From Mesorhizobium_G sp050247155 (GTDB taxonomy: Bacteria > Pseudomonadota > Alphaproteobacteria > Rhizobiales > Rhizobiaceae): 64,000 nt of DNA. The first letter of the stretch is position 1; each line of letters starts with the position of its first letter. The stretch is taken from positions 23,590 through 87,589 of the forward strand of contig JBFWUS010000012.1 of the NCBI GenBank assembly GCA_050247155.1, written 5' to 3'. The translations under genes and the position numbers were made by a program. The notes beneath the pieces were generated by a model. That model worked only from the letters and a program-made list of their open reading frames with translations, was not told where the DNA came from and made no database searches. Of this stretch, positions 15,554-26,545 are shown one piece after another.

Positions 15554-17874
15554 TACTTCACCACCGGGGCGGTCGTGGCGCGCTCCAGATTGCTCATATA
15601 TTGGGCGCGCGCCGAATGATACTGCTTCGGCCAGACTTGTTCCGCATAACCGATCTTGGCCGCCTCGTGCATCACGAAGGCCGGGTCGGCGAGATGCGGG
15701 CGGGCGACGGCGCACAGGTCGGCACGGCCCGCGGCGATGATCGAGTTGGCGTGATCGGCCTCCGAGATCGCGCCGACGGCGATGGTCGGCACCTGGATCT
15801 CGTTGCGGATCTTGTCCGCGAACGGCGTTTGGAACAGGCGGCCATAGACCGGCTTTTCTTCCTTCACCACCTGACCCGACGAGCAGTCGATCATGTCGGC
15901 CCCAGCCTCCTTGAACATGCGTGCAAAGATCGCGGCGTCCTCCGGCGTGTTGCCGCCTTCGTGCCAGTCATTGGTGGAAAGGCGCACCGAGATCGGCCTG
16001 TCTTCCGGCCAGACGGCGCGAATGGCGCGGAATACTTCGAGCGGGAAGCGCGCCCGGCCCTCATGGTCACCGCCATATTCATCGTCACGCAGATTGGTCA
16101 GCGGCGACAGGAAGGACGACAGCAGATAGCCGTGGGCGGCATGCAGTTCGAGGATGTCGAAGCCAATAGCGGCAGCGCGTTCGGTAGCCGAGACAAAATC
16201 AGCCTTGACGCGATCCATGTCCTCGCGGGTCACGGCGCGTGGCATCTCGGAATTCTTGAGATAAGGCATCGCCGAGGCCGAGATCAGCGGCCAGCCGCCT
16301 GTGATCACCGGCTGATCGATGCCTTCCCAAGGAACCCTTGTCGCCCCCTTGCGGCCGGCATGGCCAAGCTGCATCCCGATCTTGGCCGGCGTCTGCCGAT
16401 GCACGAAGTCGACCATCCGCTTAAAGGCCGCGGCCTGCTCCTCATTCCACAGACCGAGGCAGCCGGGAGTGATGCGGGCATCGGGCGACACGCAGGTCAT
16501 TTCCGGGAAGACGAGTGCCGCGCCGCCCATGGCGCGCGCGCCGATATGCACGAGGTGGAAATCGTCGGGCAGGCCGTCGGTGGCCGAATACATGGCCATC
16601 GGCGACATCACGATGCGGTTCTTCAGCGTCAGCCCCCGGATCGAATAGGGCGTAAACATGGGTGGAACCGGCTTGCCGTTCGGCTGGGCCGGCGCTCCGG
16701 CCCGCTCGGCAAACCAGCGCTCATAGCCTTCCAACCAGTCCTTGTCGCGCAGGCGCAAATTCTCGTGGCTGATCCGCTGCGAGCGCGTCAGCATCGAATA
16801 CATGAACTGTTCGGGCTCAAGCGTGTCGGCATAGCGTTTGCCGACGACCTCGAACCACTCCATCGCGTTGCGCGCAGCGTTCTGGATGCGCGCAACGTCG
16901 ACGCGGCGCACTTCTTCATAGGCCGACAGCACGGTCGGGATGCTGGCCTTGTCATGGCCGATCAGGTCAAACTGGCGGGTGAGTTCGATGGCATCGTCGA
17001 TGGCGAGTTTCGTGCCCGAACCAATGGCGAAATGGGCGGTGTGGGCGCTGTCGCCCATCAGGACGACATGGCTGTTGCCGTTGAAGTGACTCCACTTCTC
17101 GCAGATCAGGCGGCCGAAATTCAGCCAGGCCGAGCCGCGCATATGGCGGGCATTGGTCATCAGCTTGTGGCCGTCGAGCGTTTCGGCGAACAGCTTCTCG
17201 CAGAAGGCGATGGACTGGTCCTGGTCCATCTGGTCGATGCCATGCGCCTTGAACACTTCGTCGGTGGTTTCGACAATGAAGGTCGAGGTGTTGTCGTCGA
17301 AACGGTAGATATGGGCCTGGAACCAGCCGTGCTCGGTGCGCTGGAAATCGAAGGTGAAAGCGTCGAAACGCTTGTTGGTGCCGAGCCAGATGAACCGGTT
17401 GGGCCGCGTCACCATGTCCGGCTTGAAGACGTCCGCATATTTATGCCGGATGCGTGAATTGACGCCATCGGAGGAGATGATCAGGTCGGCGTCGGGGAAC
17501 TCCTCGTCGCCCTGAACCTCGGTTTCGAACACCAGCTCAACGCCAAGTTCGATGCAGCGCTCCTGCAGGATGTTGAGCATCTTCTTGCGGCCGATACCGA
17601 CGAAGCCGTGGCCGGTGGTGCGGATCTTGCGGCCCTTGAACACCAGTTCGATGTCGTCCCAATGGTTGAACGCATCCTCGATGGTTGCCGCAGTCTGCGG
17701 ATCCCACTGGCGCATCGACTGCATCGTGGCGTCGGAGAACACCACGCCCCAGCCGAACGTGTCGAAGGGCCGGTTGCGCTCGACCACCGTGACATGATGA
17801 GCTGGGTGCTGCTTTTTCATCAGCAGGGCAAAATAGAGGCCGGCCGGCCCGCCGCCAATGCAGACTATGCGCAT
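15553..17874 (-). CDS. fused 2-aminobenzoyl-CoA (or salicylyl-CoA) monooxygenase/reductase
   Basis: This 773-residue fusion protein has two parts. Residues 1 to about 400 are a FAD monooxygenase with GGGPAG (7-12), GWGVVFSD and GDSAHTAHFAIGSGTKLAIDD. From about 410 (PPMFTPYSIRGLTLKNRIV) to the end it is an Old Yellow Enzyme-like reductase, with QLGHAGRKG, ELHAAHGYLLSSFLSPLTN and VRLSTNDWHEGG. This is the domain plan of 2-aminobenzoyl-CoA monooxygenase/reductase, which hydroxylates and then reduces the ring of the CoA ester. It is often annotated as salicylyl-CoA 5-hydroxylase. It is the first gene of the operon, behind GGGAGG. Confidence 0.85.
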   Translation of the reverse strand: MRIVCIGGGPAGLYFALLMKKQHPAHHVTVVERNRPFDTFGWGVVFSDATMQSMRQWDPQTAATIEDAFNHWDDIELVFKGRKIRTTGHGFVGIGRKKMLNILQERCIELGVELVFETEVQGDEEFPDADLIISSDGVNSRIRHKYADVFKPDMVTRPNRFIWLGTNKRFDAFTFDFQRTEHGWFQAHIYRFDDNTSTFIVETTDEVFKAHGIDQMDQDQSIAFCEKLFAETLDGHKLMTNARHMRGSAWLNFGRLICEKWSHFNGNSHVVLMGDSAHTAHFAIGSGTKLAIDDAIELTRQFDLIGHDKASIPTVLSAYEEVRRVDVARIQNAARNAMEWFEVVGKRYADTLEPEQFMYSMLTRSQRISHENLRLRDKDWLEGYERWFAERAGAPAQPNGKPVPPMFTPYSIRGLTLKNRIVMSPMAMYSATDGLPDDFHLVHIGARAMGGAALVFPEMTCVSPDARITPGCLGLWNEEQAAAFKRMVDFVHRQTPAKIGMQLGHAGRKGATRVPWEGIDQPVITGGWPLISASAMPYLKNSEMPRAVTREDMDRVKADFVSATERAAAIGFDILELHAAHGYLLSSFLSPLTNLRDDEYGGDHEGRARFPLEVFRAIRAVWPEDRPISVRLSTNDWHEGGNTPEDAAIFARMFKEAGADMIDCSSGQVVKEEKPVYGRLFQTPFADKIRNEIQVPTIAVGAISEADHANSIIAAGRADLCAVARPHLADPAFVMHEAAKIGYAEQVWPKQYHSARAQYMSNLERATTAPVVK

Positions 17875-17948
17875 TCACTCCTCCCAAGCGTTTCAGCAAA
17901 CAGGCATGCCGCCAGCAGACTTCGACTATGAACTCGATCTGAAAAAAC

Positions 17949-17960
17949 TTCAAGCTTAAA
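17949..17960. promoter_or_regulatory. possible MarR operator upstream of the aminobenzoyl-CoA operon
   Basis: TTCAAGCTTAAA is a near-palindrome around AAGCTT in the AT-rich part of the gap between the MarR gene and the fused monooxygenase gene. It lies about 75 bp before the latter's ATG. Position and symmetry fit a MarR site, but a 12-bp dyad in AT-rich DNA is weak evidence. Confidence 0.3.
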
Positions 17961-18030
17961 ATAATTATCGGCAACTTCCTTGCATAATGAGGCTCGATCG
18001 ATGGAGTTGGGAGGGGCTGACGCCGGGCGT

Positions 18031-18495
18031 TCAGCTTTGGTCCAGGGCGGTCACGATCGACCGTTTCAGTTTGCCGAGGCGGTCGAGAAGCACTTCCGCA
18101 TCCTTAAGTGGAAGCTCTGCGAACATCCCTGAAACCCACTCGGCGTGGGCGTCCGCCATCTTCTTGAATTCAGCGCGGCCGAACAGGGTCAATGCAATGA
18201 TCTGCACGCGGCGGTCGTTTGGCGAGGTGGTGCGGCTGATATGGCCGCTTTCAACGAGGCGTTCGACCAGCGCCGTCATATTGCCTGCCGAAACCATCAT
18301 GCGCTTGGACACGTCGCCCAGCACCATGCCCTCCTTAGCGCGTTCGAGCTGCGCCATCAGGTCGAAACGCGGCAAGGTAGAACCGAATTCCTCTCGGAGC
18401 CGGCGACGGATTTCGGTCTCGACCAGAGCTGAACAAGTCAGAAGCCGAAGCCAGAGCCTGAGTTCTGTGCCATGGTCGGCGGGCGCTTCCAGCAC
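18031..18495 (-). CDS. MarR-family regulator
   Basis: This 154-residue winged-helix repressor is likely the regulator of the downstream aminobenzoyl-CoA operon. LRLWLRLLTCSALVETEIRR is the dimerisation helix. LPRFDLMAQLERA and VSKRMMVSAGNMTALVERL form the helix-turn-helix, and TTSPNDRRVQIIALT is the wing with the conserved DRR. The start is GTG at 18495 with GGAG 11 bp in front. MarR proteins of aromatic CoA pathways usually release DNA when they bind the CoA ester. It lies 156 bp upstream of the operon on the same strand. Confidence 0.9.
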   Translation of the reverse strand: MLEAPADHGTELRLWLRLLTCSALVETEIRRRLREEFGSTLPRFDLMAQLERAKEGMVLGDVSKRMMVSAGNMTALVERLVESGHISRTTSPNDRRVQIIALTLFGRAEFKKMADAHAEWVSGMFAELPLKDAEVLLDRLGKLKRSIVTALDQS

Positions 18496-18685
18496 CTTCG
18501 TCTCTCCGTCGATCCGCTATTCTTCCAAGGTCTCGATCATCATCATCATTTTCAGTCGTGTCTGTTGCGCGGCAATCCTTGAACGTTAAAGTAATATGAT
18601 CGGGACAGCGGCATCAAGATTGAAGATGCCCTTCGTCAGGATCGGAGGAGGCGGACGCCGATTTCACTGGGAGAGGACGCAGTTC

Positions 18686-19336
18686 ATGCCGTTTCACAAG
18701 GTTGAGGACTGGAGCGACGCTTACGCGAGCAGTCCTCATATTTTTCCGGTGGCGGCGACTACCCGGCGCGCCGGGTGGCGGAAGCCGCGGCCTTTCGCGA
18801 CCGGATGAAAGTGCAAGGGCGAGCACGGCTGGATCTCGTCTACGGGCAGGCGGAGCGCAATGTCTTCGATCTGTTCCTGCCGGCAGAGGCCCCCCTCGGC
18901 CTGCTGGTCTTCGTCCATGGCGGCTTCTGGCTGGCCTACGACAAGTTGTCCTCGTCACATTTCGCAGAAGGGCCAACCAACGCCGGCTTTGCCGTCGCGT
19001 TGCCGAGTTATCGGCGGCGCCGTCGGTGCGCATCGCCGACATCGGCCGTGCAATCGGTGCGGCGGTCAATCGTTGCGCGGATGAGATTTCAGGACCGATC
19101 GTTCTGGTGGGACATTCGGCCGGCGGGCACCTCGTCACACGCCAGATATGTCGGGATTCGACCCTGGATGCAGCGGTCGCGGAGCGCATCAGGCATGTCG
19201 TGTCGATTTCGGGCCTGCATGATCTGAGGCCGTTGATGAAGGCGGAAATGACCGGCAAGCTCAAGCTGGACATGACGGGGACCCACGCCGAAAGCGTCGT
19301 CGGCCGGGTTGCGTATCTTTTCGCCGTGGACGCCGG
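18686..19336 (+). pseudogene. kynurenine-formamidase-like alpha/beta hydrolase, frameshifted and truncated
   Basis: A normal start (MPFHKVEDWSDAYASSPHI, behind GGGAGAGG) leads into an alpha/beta hydrolase read in three frames. One base appears lost near 18742-18752 (FPGGGDYPAR expected) and another near 19005-19020 (SYRLAPSVRIAD expected). The joined protein has FVHGGFWLAYDKLSSSHFAEG, the HGGxW motif of arylformamidases, and VGHSAGGHLVTRQI with the nucleophile serine. The sequence ends against the 3' end of guaA without the normal C-terminal third, so the acid/histidine region is missing. A formamidase makes kynurenine, a source of anthranilate, which fits the neighbouring operon. Confidence 0.78.
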
Positions 19337-19337
19337 G

Positions 19338-20894
19338 TCACTCCCACTCGATCGTGCCGGGCGGCTTGCTCGTTACGTCATAGACCACGCGGTTGATGCC
19401 ACGCACCTCGTTGATGATGCGGGTCGCGGTATTGCCGAGGAAGTTCATGTCATAGTGGTAGAAGTCGGCCGTCATGCCGTCGACCGACGTCACCGCGCGC
19501 AGCGCGCAGACGAATTCATAAGTCCGGCCGTCGCCCATCACGCCCACCGTCTGCACCGGCAGAAGCACGGCGAAGGCCTGCCAGATGGCGTCGTAGAGCC
19601 CGGCCTTGCGGATTTCGTCGAGGTAGATCGCATCGGCCTCGCGCAGGATTTCCAGTTTCTCGCGCGTCACCCCGCCCGGGCAGCGGATCGCCAGGCCAGG
19701 CCCCGGGAAGGGATGACGGCCGATGAAGTGTTCGGGCAGGCCGAGTTCGCGCCCGAGCACCCGCACCTCGTCCTTGAACAGTTCGCGCAGCGGCTCGACC
19801 AGCTTCATGTTCATGCGATCCGGCAAACCGCCGACATTGTGATGCGACTTGATGGTGACCGACGGGCCGCCGCTGAAGGACACGCTTTCGATAACGTCCG
19901 GGTAGAGCGTCCCCTGCGCGAGGAAATCGGCGCCGCCGAGCTTTTTTGCCTCGTCCTCGAACACTTCGATGAACAACCGGCCGATCGTCTTGCGCTTCTT
20001 TTCGGGATCGGCCTCGCCTTCCAGCGCCGAGATGAAGCGGTCCGACGCATCGACCAGGATCAGCGGCAGATTGTAGTGCTCGCGGAACATGGCGACGACG
20101 TTCTTCGCCTCGTCCTTCCGCATCAGCCCATGGTCGACCAAGATGCAGGTCAGCTGGTCGCCGACCGCTTCGTGGATCAGCAAAGCGGCGACGGAGGAGT
20201 CGACGCCGCCCGACAGGGCGCAAATCACCTTGCCCTTGCCAACCTGCTGTCGGATTTTTTCGACCATCGAGGTGCGATAAGCCGACATCGACCAGTCGGC
20301 TTCAAGGCCCACGATCTTGTGGACGAAGTTGGCCAGCAGTTTTGCGCCGTCGGGCGTGTGCACGACTTCGGGATGGAACATCACACCATACATTTTTCGC
20401 GCGACATTGCCGAAGATCGCAAAGGGGGCGCCTTCCGATTTGCCGAAAATCTCGAAACCTTCAGGCAGCGAGATCACGCGGTCACCGTGGCTCATCCAGA
20501 CCTGATGCCGCTGGCCTTGCGTCCACATGCCCTCAAACAGCGGGCAGTCCTTTTCGATCTGGACATAGGCCCGGCCGAACTCGCGGTGATCGGACGCCTC
20601 GGCGACGCCGCCCATCTGCACGCACATGGTCATCTGGCCGTAACAGATGCCGAGCACTGGAATGCCCGCCTCGAATACCTCCTGTGGTGCGCGCGGGCTG
20701 CCCGCCTCATGGGTCGACGCCGGCCCCCCCGACAGGATCACACCCTTCGGCTTGATACGTTTGAAAGCATCGCCGGCGGATTGAAACGGCACGACTTCGG
20801 AATACACGCCGGCCTCGCGCACGCGCCTGGCAATCAGTTGCGTAACCTGGCTGCCGAAATCGATGATCAGAATGGTGTCGGGATGGCTCGTCAT
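19338..20894 (-). CDS. guaA: GMP synthase (glutamine-hydrolysing)
   Basis: This 518-residue enzyme converts XMP to GMP with glutamine and ATP in the cytosol. The N-terminal class-I amidotransferase has DFGSQVTQLIARRVRE, SGGPAS and GICYGQMTM (Cys84), with FHPEVVH for the histidine. The ATP-pyrophosphatase domain begins with ALSGGVDSSVAALLI. The C-terminal dimerisation domain ends RGINRVVYDVTSKPPGTIEWE. The length is standard. A very long frame on the opposite strand is a shadow of this GC-rich gene. The decayed hydrolase abuts its 3' end. Confidence 0.97.
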   Translation of the reverse strand: MTSHPDTILIIDFGSQVTQLIARRVREAGVYSEVVPFQSAGDAFKRIKPKGVILSGGPASTHEAGSPRAPQEVFEAGIPVLGICYGQMTMCVQMGGVAEASDHREFGRAYVQIEKDCPLFEGMWTQGQRHQVWMSHGDRVISLPEGFEIFGKSEGAPFAIFGNVARKMYGVMFHPEVVHTPDGAKLLANFVHKIVGLEADWSMSAYRTSMVEKIRQQVGKGKVICALSGGVDSSVAALLIHEAVGDQLTCILVDHGLMRKDEAKNVVAMFREHYNLPLILVDASDRFISALEGEADPEKKRKTIGRLFIEVFEDEAKKLGGADFLAQGTLYPDVIESVSFSGGPSVTIKSHHNVGGLPDRMNMKLVEPLRELFKDEVRVLGRELGLPEHFIGRHPFPGPGLAIRCPGGVTREKLEILREADAIYLDEIRKAGLYDAIWQAFAVLLPVQTVGVMGDGRTYEFVCALRAVTSVDGMTADFYHYDMNFLGNTATRIINEVRGINRVVYDVTSKPPGTIEWE

Positions 20895-21026
20895 TGCGGG
20901 CCTTTAGACAAATCATCGAGTCGGCGCAATGGGTTGCCCGGTCTTGTAAGCAAAGTGATTCAACGCCGCAAAGGGCCGGTGCGCGTCTTCATGCAAAGAT
21001 TCAGGCTCTTGATCCGATGGATGAGC

Positions 21027-21659
21027 TCAAGCCAGCCCGATCGTGCCGTCCGCCAGGCCAGCGGCCAGCTGTGCGACAGCGCCCGCCAGCTTCTCGTCGA
21101 TGACATCGAGATATTGAGTCCAATCGCTGACATGGCGCAATTCGGCTGCGCCATCCGAGATTCCGCGCAGCGCAATCAGGGGAACGTCGAAGGCCTGACA
21201 GGCGCGCAATACAGCATAAGTCTCCATGTCGACCATTTGCTCGGGAACGGCGTCGTAGCCCGCGCCGGAGATGATGCCGGCGCCGGTCGACAACGTCGCT
21301 TGCTCAACCCCGGCAATGCGCAACGGCAGAGGCAAGGTCGCGGGCAGGCCGAGGAAAGGCGTCTCGCCTTTCGGGAAGCCTAGCGGCGAGGCGTCCATAT
21401 CGCGGTAGGTTACCGAGATCGCCTGGTAGATGCAGGTTTGCTCAAGGACGCGGCTGCCGGCCGAGCCGAGAGAGACCACGAGGCCGGGCATGGCGCCAGT
21501 GTGCTTCAGGCCGGCCAGCGCGGCAGCCAGCGAAACAGCGGCCTCGACCGGGCCTACTCCGGTCATCAGCGGTTTGAACCACTCCCGCAGGCGAGGGCCG
21601 TATTCGGCTTCCGCAGCCATCGCGAACAGCACTTTGTGGCCGGCGATCATTTCCATCAT
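21027..21659 (-). CDS. 5'-methylthioadenosine/S-adenosylhomocysteine nucleosidase family protein
   Basis: This 210-residue nucleoside phosphorylase-fold protein probably recycles methylthioadenosine or S-adenosylhomocysteine. FAMAAEAEYGPRLREWF, MTGVGPVEAAVSLAAALA and SLGSAGS mark the fold. MVDMETYAVLRACQ carries the ribose-binding glutamate, and ALRGISDGA carries the catalytic aspartate. It lies 132 bp upstream of guaA on the same strand, with nothing notable in the gap. The specificity between methylthioadenosine and S-adenosylhomocysteine cannot be read here. Confidence 0.85.
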   Translation of the reverse strand: MMEMIAGHKVLFAMAAEAEYGPRLREWFKPLMTGVGPVEAAVSLAAALAGLKHTGAMPGLVVSLGSAGSRVLEQTCIYQAISVTYRDMDASPLGFPKGETPFLGLPATLPLPLRIAGVEQATLSTGAGIISGAGYDAVPEQMVDMETYAVLRACQAFDVPLIALRGISDGAAELRHVSDWTQYLDVIDEKLAGAVAQLAAGLADGTIGLA

Positions 21660-21686
21660 CTTGCAAGCCTCGATGCGGCGCCGGAT

Positions 21687-22145
21687 TCAGCCTTCAATGC
21701 CTTGCCGGCCGGTGATGGTCATCATCGTGCCGGTCATAGTGGCGATCAGTTTGGCCTCGCCGTCGGCGCCGATCGCATAGGCTTGGCCGTCCGCCACGAT
21801 GATAGTGCGGCCAGGCTTGGTCACATTTCCGCGAAACAGGAAACGTTCGCCTTTTCCCGGCGCGAGCAGGTTCACCTTGAATTCGATGGTCAGCACGCCC
21901 GCGTTCTCAGGCATCAACGAAAACGCGGCATAGCCGCAGGCCGAGTCCAGCGCGGTTGAGATGATGCCCGCATGCAAAAAGCCATGCTGCTGGGTCAAGG
22001 CGGGCGAAAAGGGCATTTCGATCTCTATCGTGCCCGGCGTAACAATCGTCAATTCCGCTCCCAGCGTGACCATGGCTTGCTGGCGCGAAAAAGAAGAACG
22101 AACACGCTCCTCGAAATCCAGCGCAGGTGCGTTATTCGGCGCCAT
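21687..22145 (-). CDS. PaaI-family hotdog thioesterase
   Basis: This 152-residue hotdog protein has LTQQHGFLHAGIISTALDSACGYAA, the HGxxxA...D pattern of PaaI-type acyl-CoA thioesterases. VLTIEFKVNLLAPGKGE follows. The start at 22145 follows GGGGA. Longer readings of the frame extend into the TspO gene on the same strand and were rejected. PaaI relatives hydrolyse phenylacetyl- or other acyl-CoAs; the substrate here is unknown. It ends 27 bp before the nucleosidase gene and may share a transcript with it. Confidence 0.82.
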   Translation of the reverse strand: MAPNNAPALDFEERVRSSFSRQQAMVTLGAELTIVTPGTIEIEMPFSPALTQQHGFLHAGIISTALDSACGYAAFSLMPENAGVLTIEFKVNLLAPGKGERFLFRGNVTKPGRTIIVADGQAYAIGADGEAKLIATMTGTMMTITGRQGIEG

Positions 22146-22228
22146 CACATCGTCCCCGTCTCGAAAGCTACTATCGCAGGCGTCTTTGGCGCAGGCAATG
22201 TGCTCTATTGCAGCGCAACAAAGAATGT

Positions 22229-22684
22229 TCAGTTCAACCAGATGATTGCTGCATTCAGGACTGTGGCGAAGGCGACCCACGCCAGATACGGCATGAACAG
22301 CAAGCTGGATAGGCGGTCGACTTTCCTCGTGACAAACACGAAGGCTGCAATAGCAGCCAGGAGATGAACCAGCACGATCAACGCCAAACCGGGCATCCGC
22401 AATCCAAAAAAGGCTGGAGACCAGGTGAAATTGAGGATCATCTGGATTGCCCAGATGGCCATGGTTGCTCCGCCAGGCCGCCGCAGAAACGTTCGCCAGC
22501 CGGCGATGGCGATCGCGACATAGAGGAGCGTCCAGACCGGCGCAAAGATCCAGTTTGGCGGGTTGAACCACGGCTTTTGAAGGTTCGCGTACCACTCACC
22601 CGGCACGGTCGCGAGGCCGATCAGCGTGCCGCCGCCAAGCGCCAAAACAAGAAAGCCAAGCAGCGGAAAAATGCGTTTAGGCAT
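22229..22684 (-). CDS. tspO: TspO/MBR family tryptophan-rich sensory protein
   Basis: This 151-residue membrane protein has five predicted transmembrane helices and the TspO signature: EWYANLQKPWFNPPNWIFAP, WTLLYVAIAIAGW and LNFTWSPAFFGL. TspO binds porphyrins and, in photosynthetic and rhizobial bacteria, influences oxygen or stress responses. The start at 22684 gives the usual short N-terminus; an upstream TTG is less likely. It lies 83 bp upstream of the PaaI-type gene. Confidence 0.92.
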   Translation of the reverse strand: MPKRIFPLLGFLVLALGGGTLIGLATVPGEWYANLQKPWFNPPNWIFAPVWTLLYVAIAIAGWRTFLRRPGGATMAIWAIQMILNFTWSPAFFGLRMPGLALIVLVHLLAAIAAFVFVTRKVDRLSSLLFMPYLAWVAFATVLNAAIIWLN

Positions 22685-22754
22685 CAATGTCTTCGACCCC
22701 TGGAAGGGCAGCACAAACAACGCAGCGGGTGGCCGATTGGTTCATGCCGGTCCA

Positions 22755-24041
22755 CTATGGATTTCTGGCAAGCACCGCTGAAAAAAAGCCGTCGGTGCCG
22801 GTGCGGGCCGGAGACAGCGAAATGCCATTCCTGTCGAGGCGCACAGCGGCGGCGGGCGCCTCGAAAGCGCTGCTCCAAACCGTAGCCGGCTCGACCACCT
22901 TGAAATCGGAATTGCGGCTACAAAATCCATCGATCTGCCCCTCATTTTCATCGCCGAACACCGAACACGTCACATAGACGAGGCGTCCGTCCGGTTTCAC
23001 GAATCGGCTGGCGTCATCCAGAATTGCCGCCTGTTCCGCCTGCCGCGCCGCGAGTTGTTTCGCGGAGAGCCGCCATTTGGCGTCGGGCCTGCGCCGCCAG
23101 GTGCCACTGCCCGTGCATGGGGCATCGACCAGCACGAGGCCCATGCTGCCGACGAGCGGTTCAAGCTCGGCGCGTTTGGCAACGACCTCGACATTCTTGG
23201 CCTCGGCGCGGCGCAAACGGTCAAAGATCGGCGCTAGCCGGGCCTTGTCGGCATCGTGCGCGAAGATCTGGCCGGCATTTTCCATCGCTGCCGCCAGTTC
23301 CAACGTCTTGCCGCCCGCGCCGGCGCAGAAATCCAGCACGCGCATGCCGGGCTTCGCCCCCGCGAGATGTGCAACGATCTGCGAGCCCTCGTCCTGCACC
23401 TCAAACCAGCCCTTCTGAAAAGCTGGTTCGGCCTGAACATTCGGGTGGCGGCCAGAGCCGTCGATCGGCGGGATGCGGATGCCGTGAGGGGCCAGCGCAG
23501 CCGGGGTCGCGTGCAGGTCGGCCAGCTCCGCCAACACTTTGTCCCGCGTTGAAAGCAGCGTATTGACCCGCAAATCCAACGGCGGCCGCGTGGCCATCGC
23601 CGCCGCTTCTTCGACCCAGTCAGCACCGTAGGCCGCCCCAAGCAGCGGCACACACCAATCCGGGCAATCAGCCCTCACCGCATCTGGAGCGCTGTCGAGA
23701 TTGCGTTGGGCTATCGTGGTCAGTTCCCGCTCGTCGAGCGCCGGCGGCGCGAACTTGTCGCCCTGAAGCGCGGCGTTCAGCGCGTCAGGCGTCTGACCCC
23801 ACTCCAAGAGCACCGCGCCAAAAGCCTGGCCGCGCGGCGTGTCCTGCCCGGTGATCCAGCCGGCGGAGCGCTTTCTGCGTAAGGCGTCATAGACGATATT
23901 GCCAATGGCCGAGCGGTCGGCGGAGCCGGCAAAGCGATGCGACAGGCCCCAATCCTTGAGCGCATCCGCGGCCGGCCTGCGCCGCCGCTCCATATCCTCA
24001 AGCACTTCGATGGCCGCCGCCAGCCTGCCGCCCAGTCGCAT
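22755..24041 (-). CDS. RsmB/NOP-family RNA (cytosine) methyltransferase
   Basis: This 428-residue protein carries a C-terminal class-I methyltransferase. The SAM site is VLDFCAGAGGKTLELAAAM. The two conserved cysteines of the m5C family are in VLVDAPCTGSGTWRRRP and YVTCSVFGDENEGQIDGF. An N-terminal NusB-like region (SAIGNIVYDALRRKRSAGWI) places it in the RsmB group, which modifies 16S rRNA. The start at 24041 (MRLGGRLAAAIEVLED) is chosen for family fit. The frame is open for another 22 codons upstream. Confidence 0.9.
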   Translation of the reverse strand: MRLGGRLAAAIEVLEDMERRRRPAADALKDWGLSHRFAGSADRSAIGNIVYDALRRKRSAGWITGQDTPRGQAFGAVLLEWGQTPDALNAALQGDKFAPPALDERELTTIAQRNLDSAPDAVRADCPDWCVPLLGAAYGADWVEEAAAMATRPPLDLRVNTLLSTRDKVLAELADLHATPAALAPHGIRIPPIDGSGRHPNVQAEPAFQKGWFEVQDEGSQIVAHLAGAKPGMRVLDFCAGAGGKTLELAAAMENAGQIFAHDADKARLAPIFDRLRRAEAKNVEVVAKRAELEPLVGSMGLVLVDAPCTGSGTWRRRPDAKWRLSAKQLAARQAEQAAILDDASRFVKPDGRLVYVTCSVFGDENEGQIDGFCSRNSDFKVVEPATVWSSAFEAPAAAVRLDRNGISLSPARTGTDGFFSAVLARNP

Positions 24042-24127
24042 TCTCGGTGATCCCGTTTCGGTTGACCCGTATGAAACGGTGCTAGTGCGCGCCAATACGG
24101 AAAACAAGATGCAGGGATGAGCAAATA

Positions 24128-24159
24128 CGAAGGGCGCGGCTGGCGCGCCACGCCCTTCG
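24128..24159 (-). terminator. possible katG terminator
   Basis: CGAAGGGCG (24128-24136) and CGCCCTTCG (24151-24159) form a 9-bp stem 27 nt after the katG stop. The following sequence on the minus strand is only mildly T-rich (tatttgct), so the call is moderate. Confidence 0.45.
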
Positions 24160-24185
24160 ACGACTCAGAGGATGATTGACCCGCG

Positions 24186-26378
<2,193 letters not shown>

Positions 26379-26545
26379 GTCAGTCTCCGATGGCTTAGTG
26401 CTGTCTGGCTTGGCCAAACCGCTCCGCCGCGCCACCATGCACGGCAATACGACAGGCCTTTGAAATTGGAACGATTCCAAACTAACGCCAGATATCCATA
26501 ATCCAAAATTGTCTTTTCTATTTTCTCTGATAATTTTTTGTGATC
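26379..26545. promoter_or_regulatory. katG-oxyR divergent promoter region
   Basis: The gap is AT-rich next to the regulator start (26490-26540), unlike the surrounding GC-rich DNA. It would hold both promoters and an OxyR site. I see no exact ATAG-N7-CTAT tetrad series, only degenerate matches (gatatcc, ctatttt, tgataa). Confidence 0.5.

Noticed and set aside
15601..17457. 618-codon plus-strand frame
   Set aside because: Antisense to the fused monooxygenase/reductase, Arg/His/Gly-rich, and without family resemblance.
18702..21383. 893-codon plus-strand frame
   Set aside because: It covers part of the decayed hydrolase and then runs antisense to guaA. It has no domains and is a shadow of GC-rich codon use.
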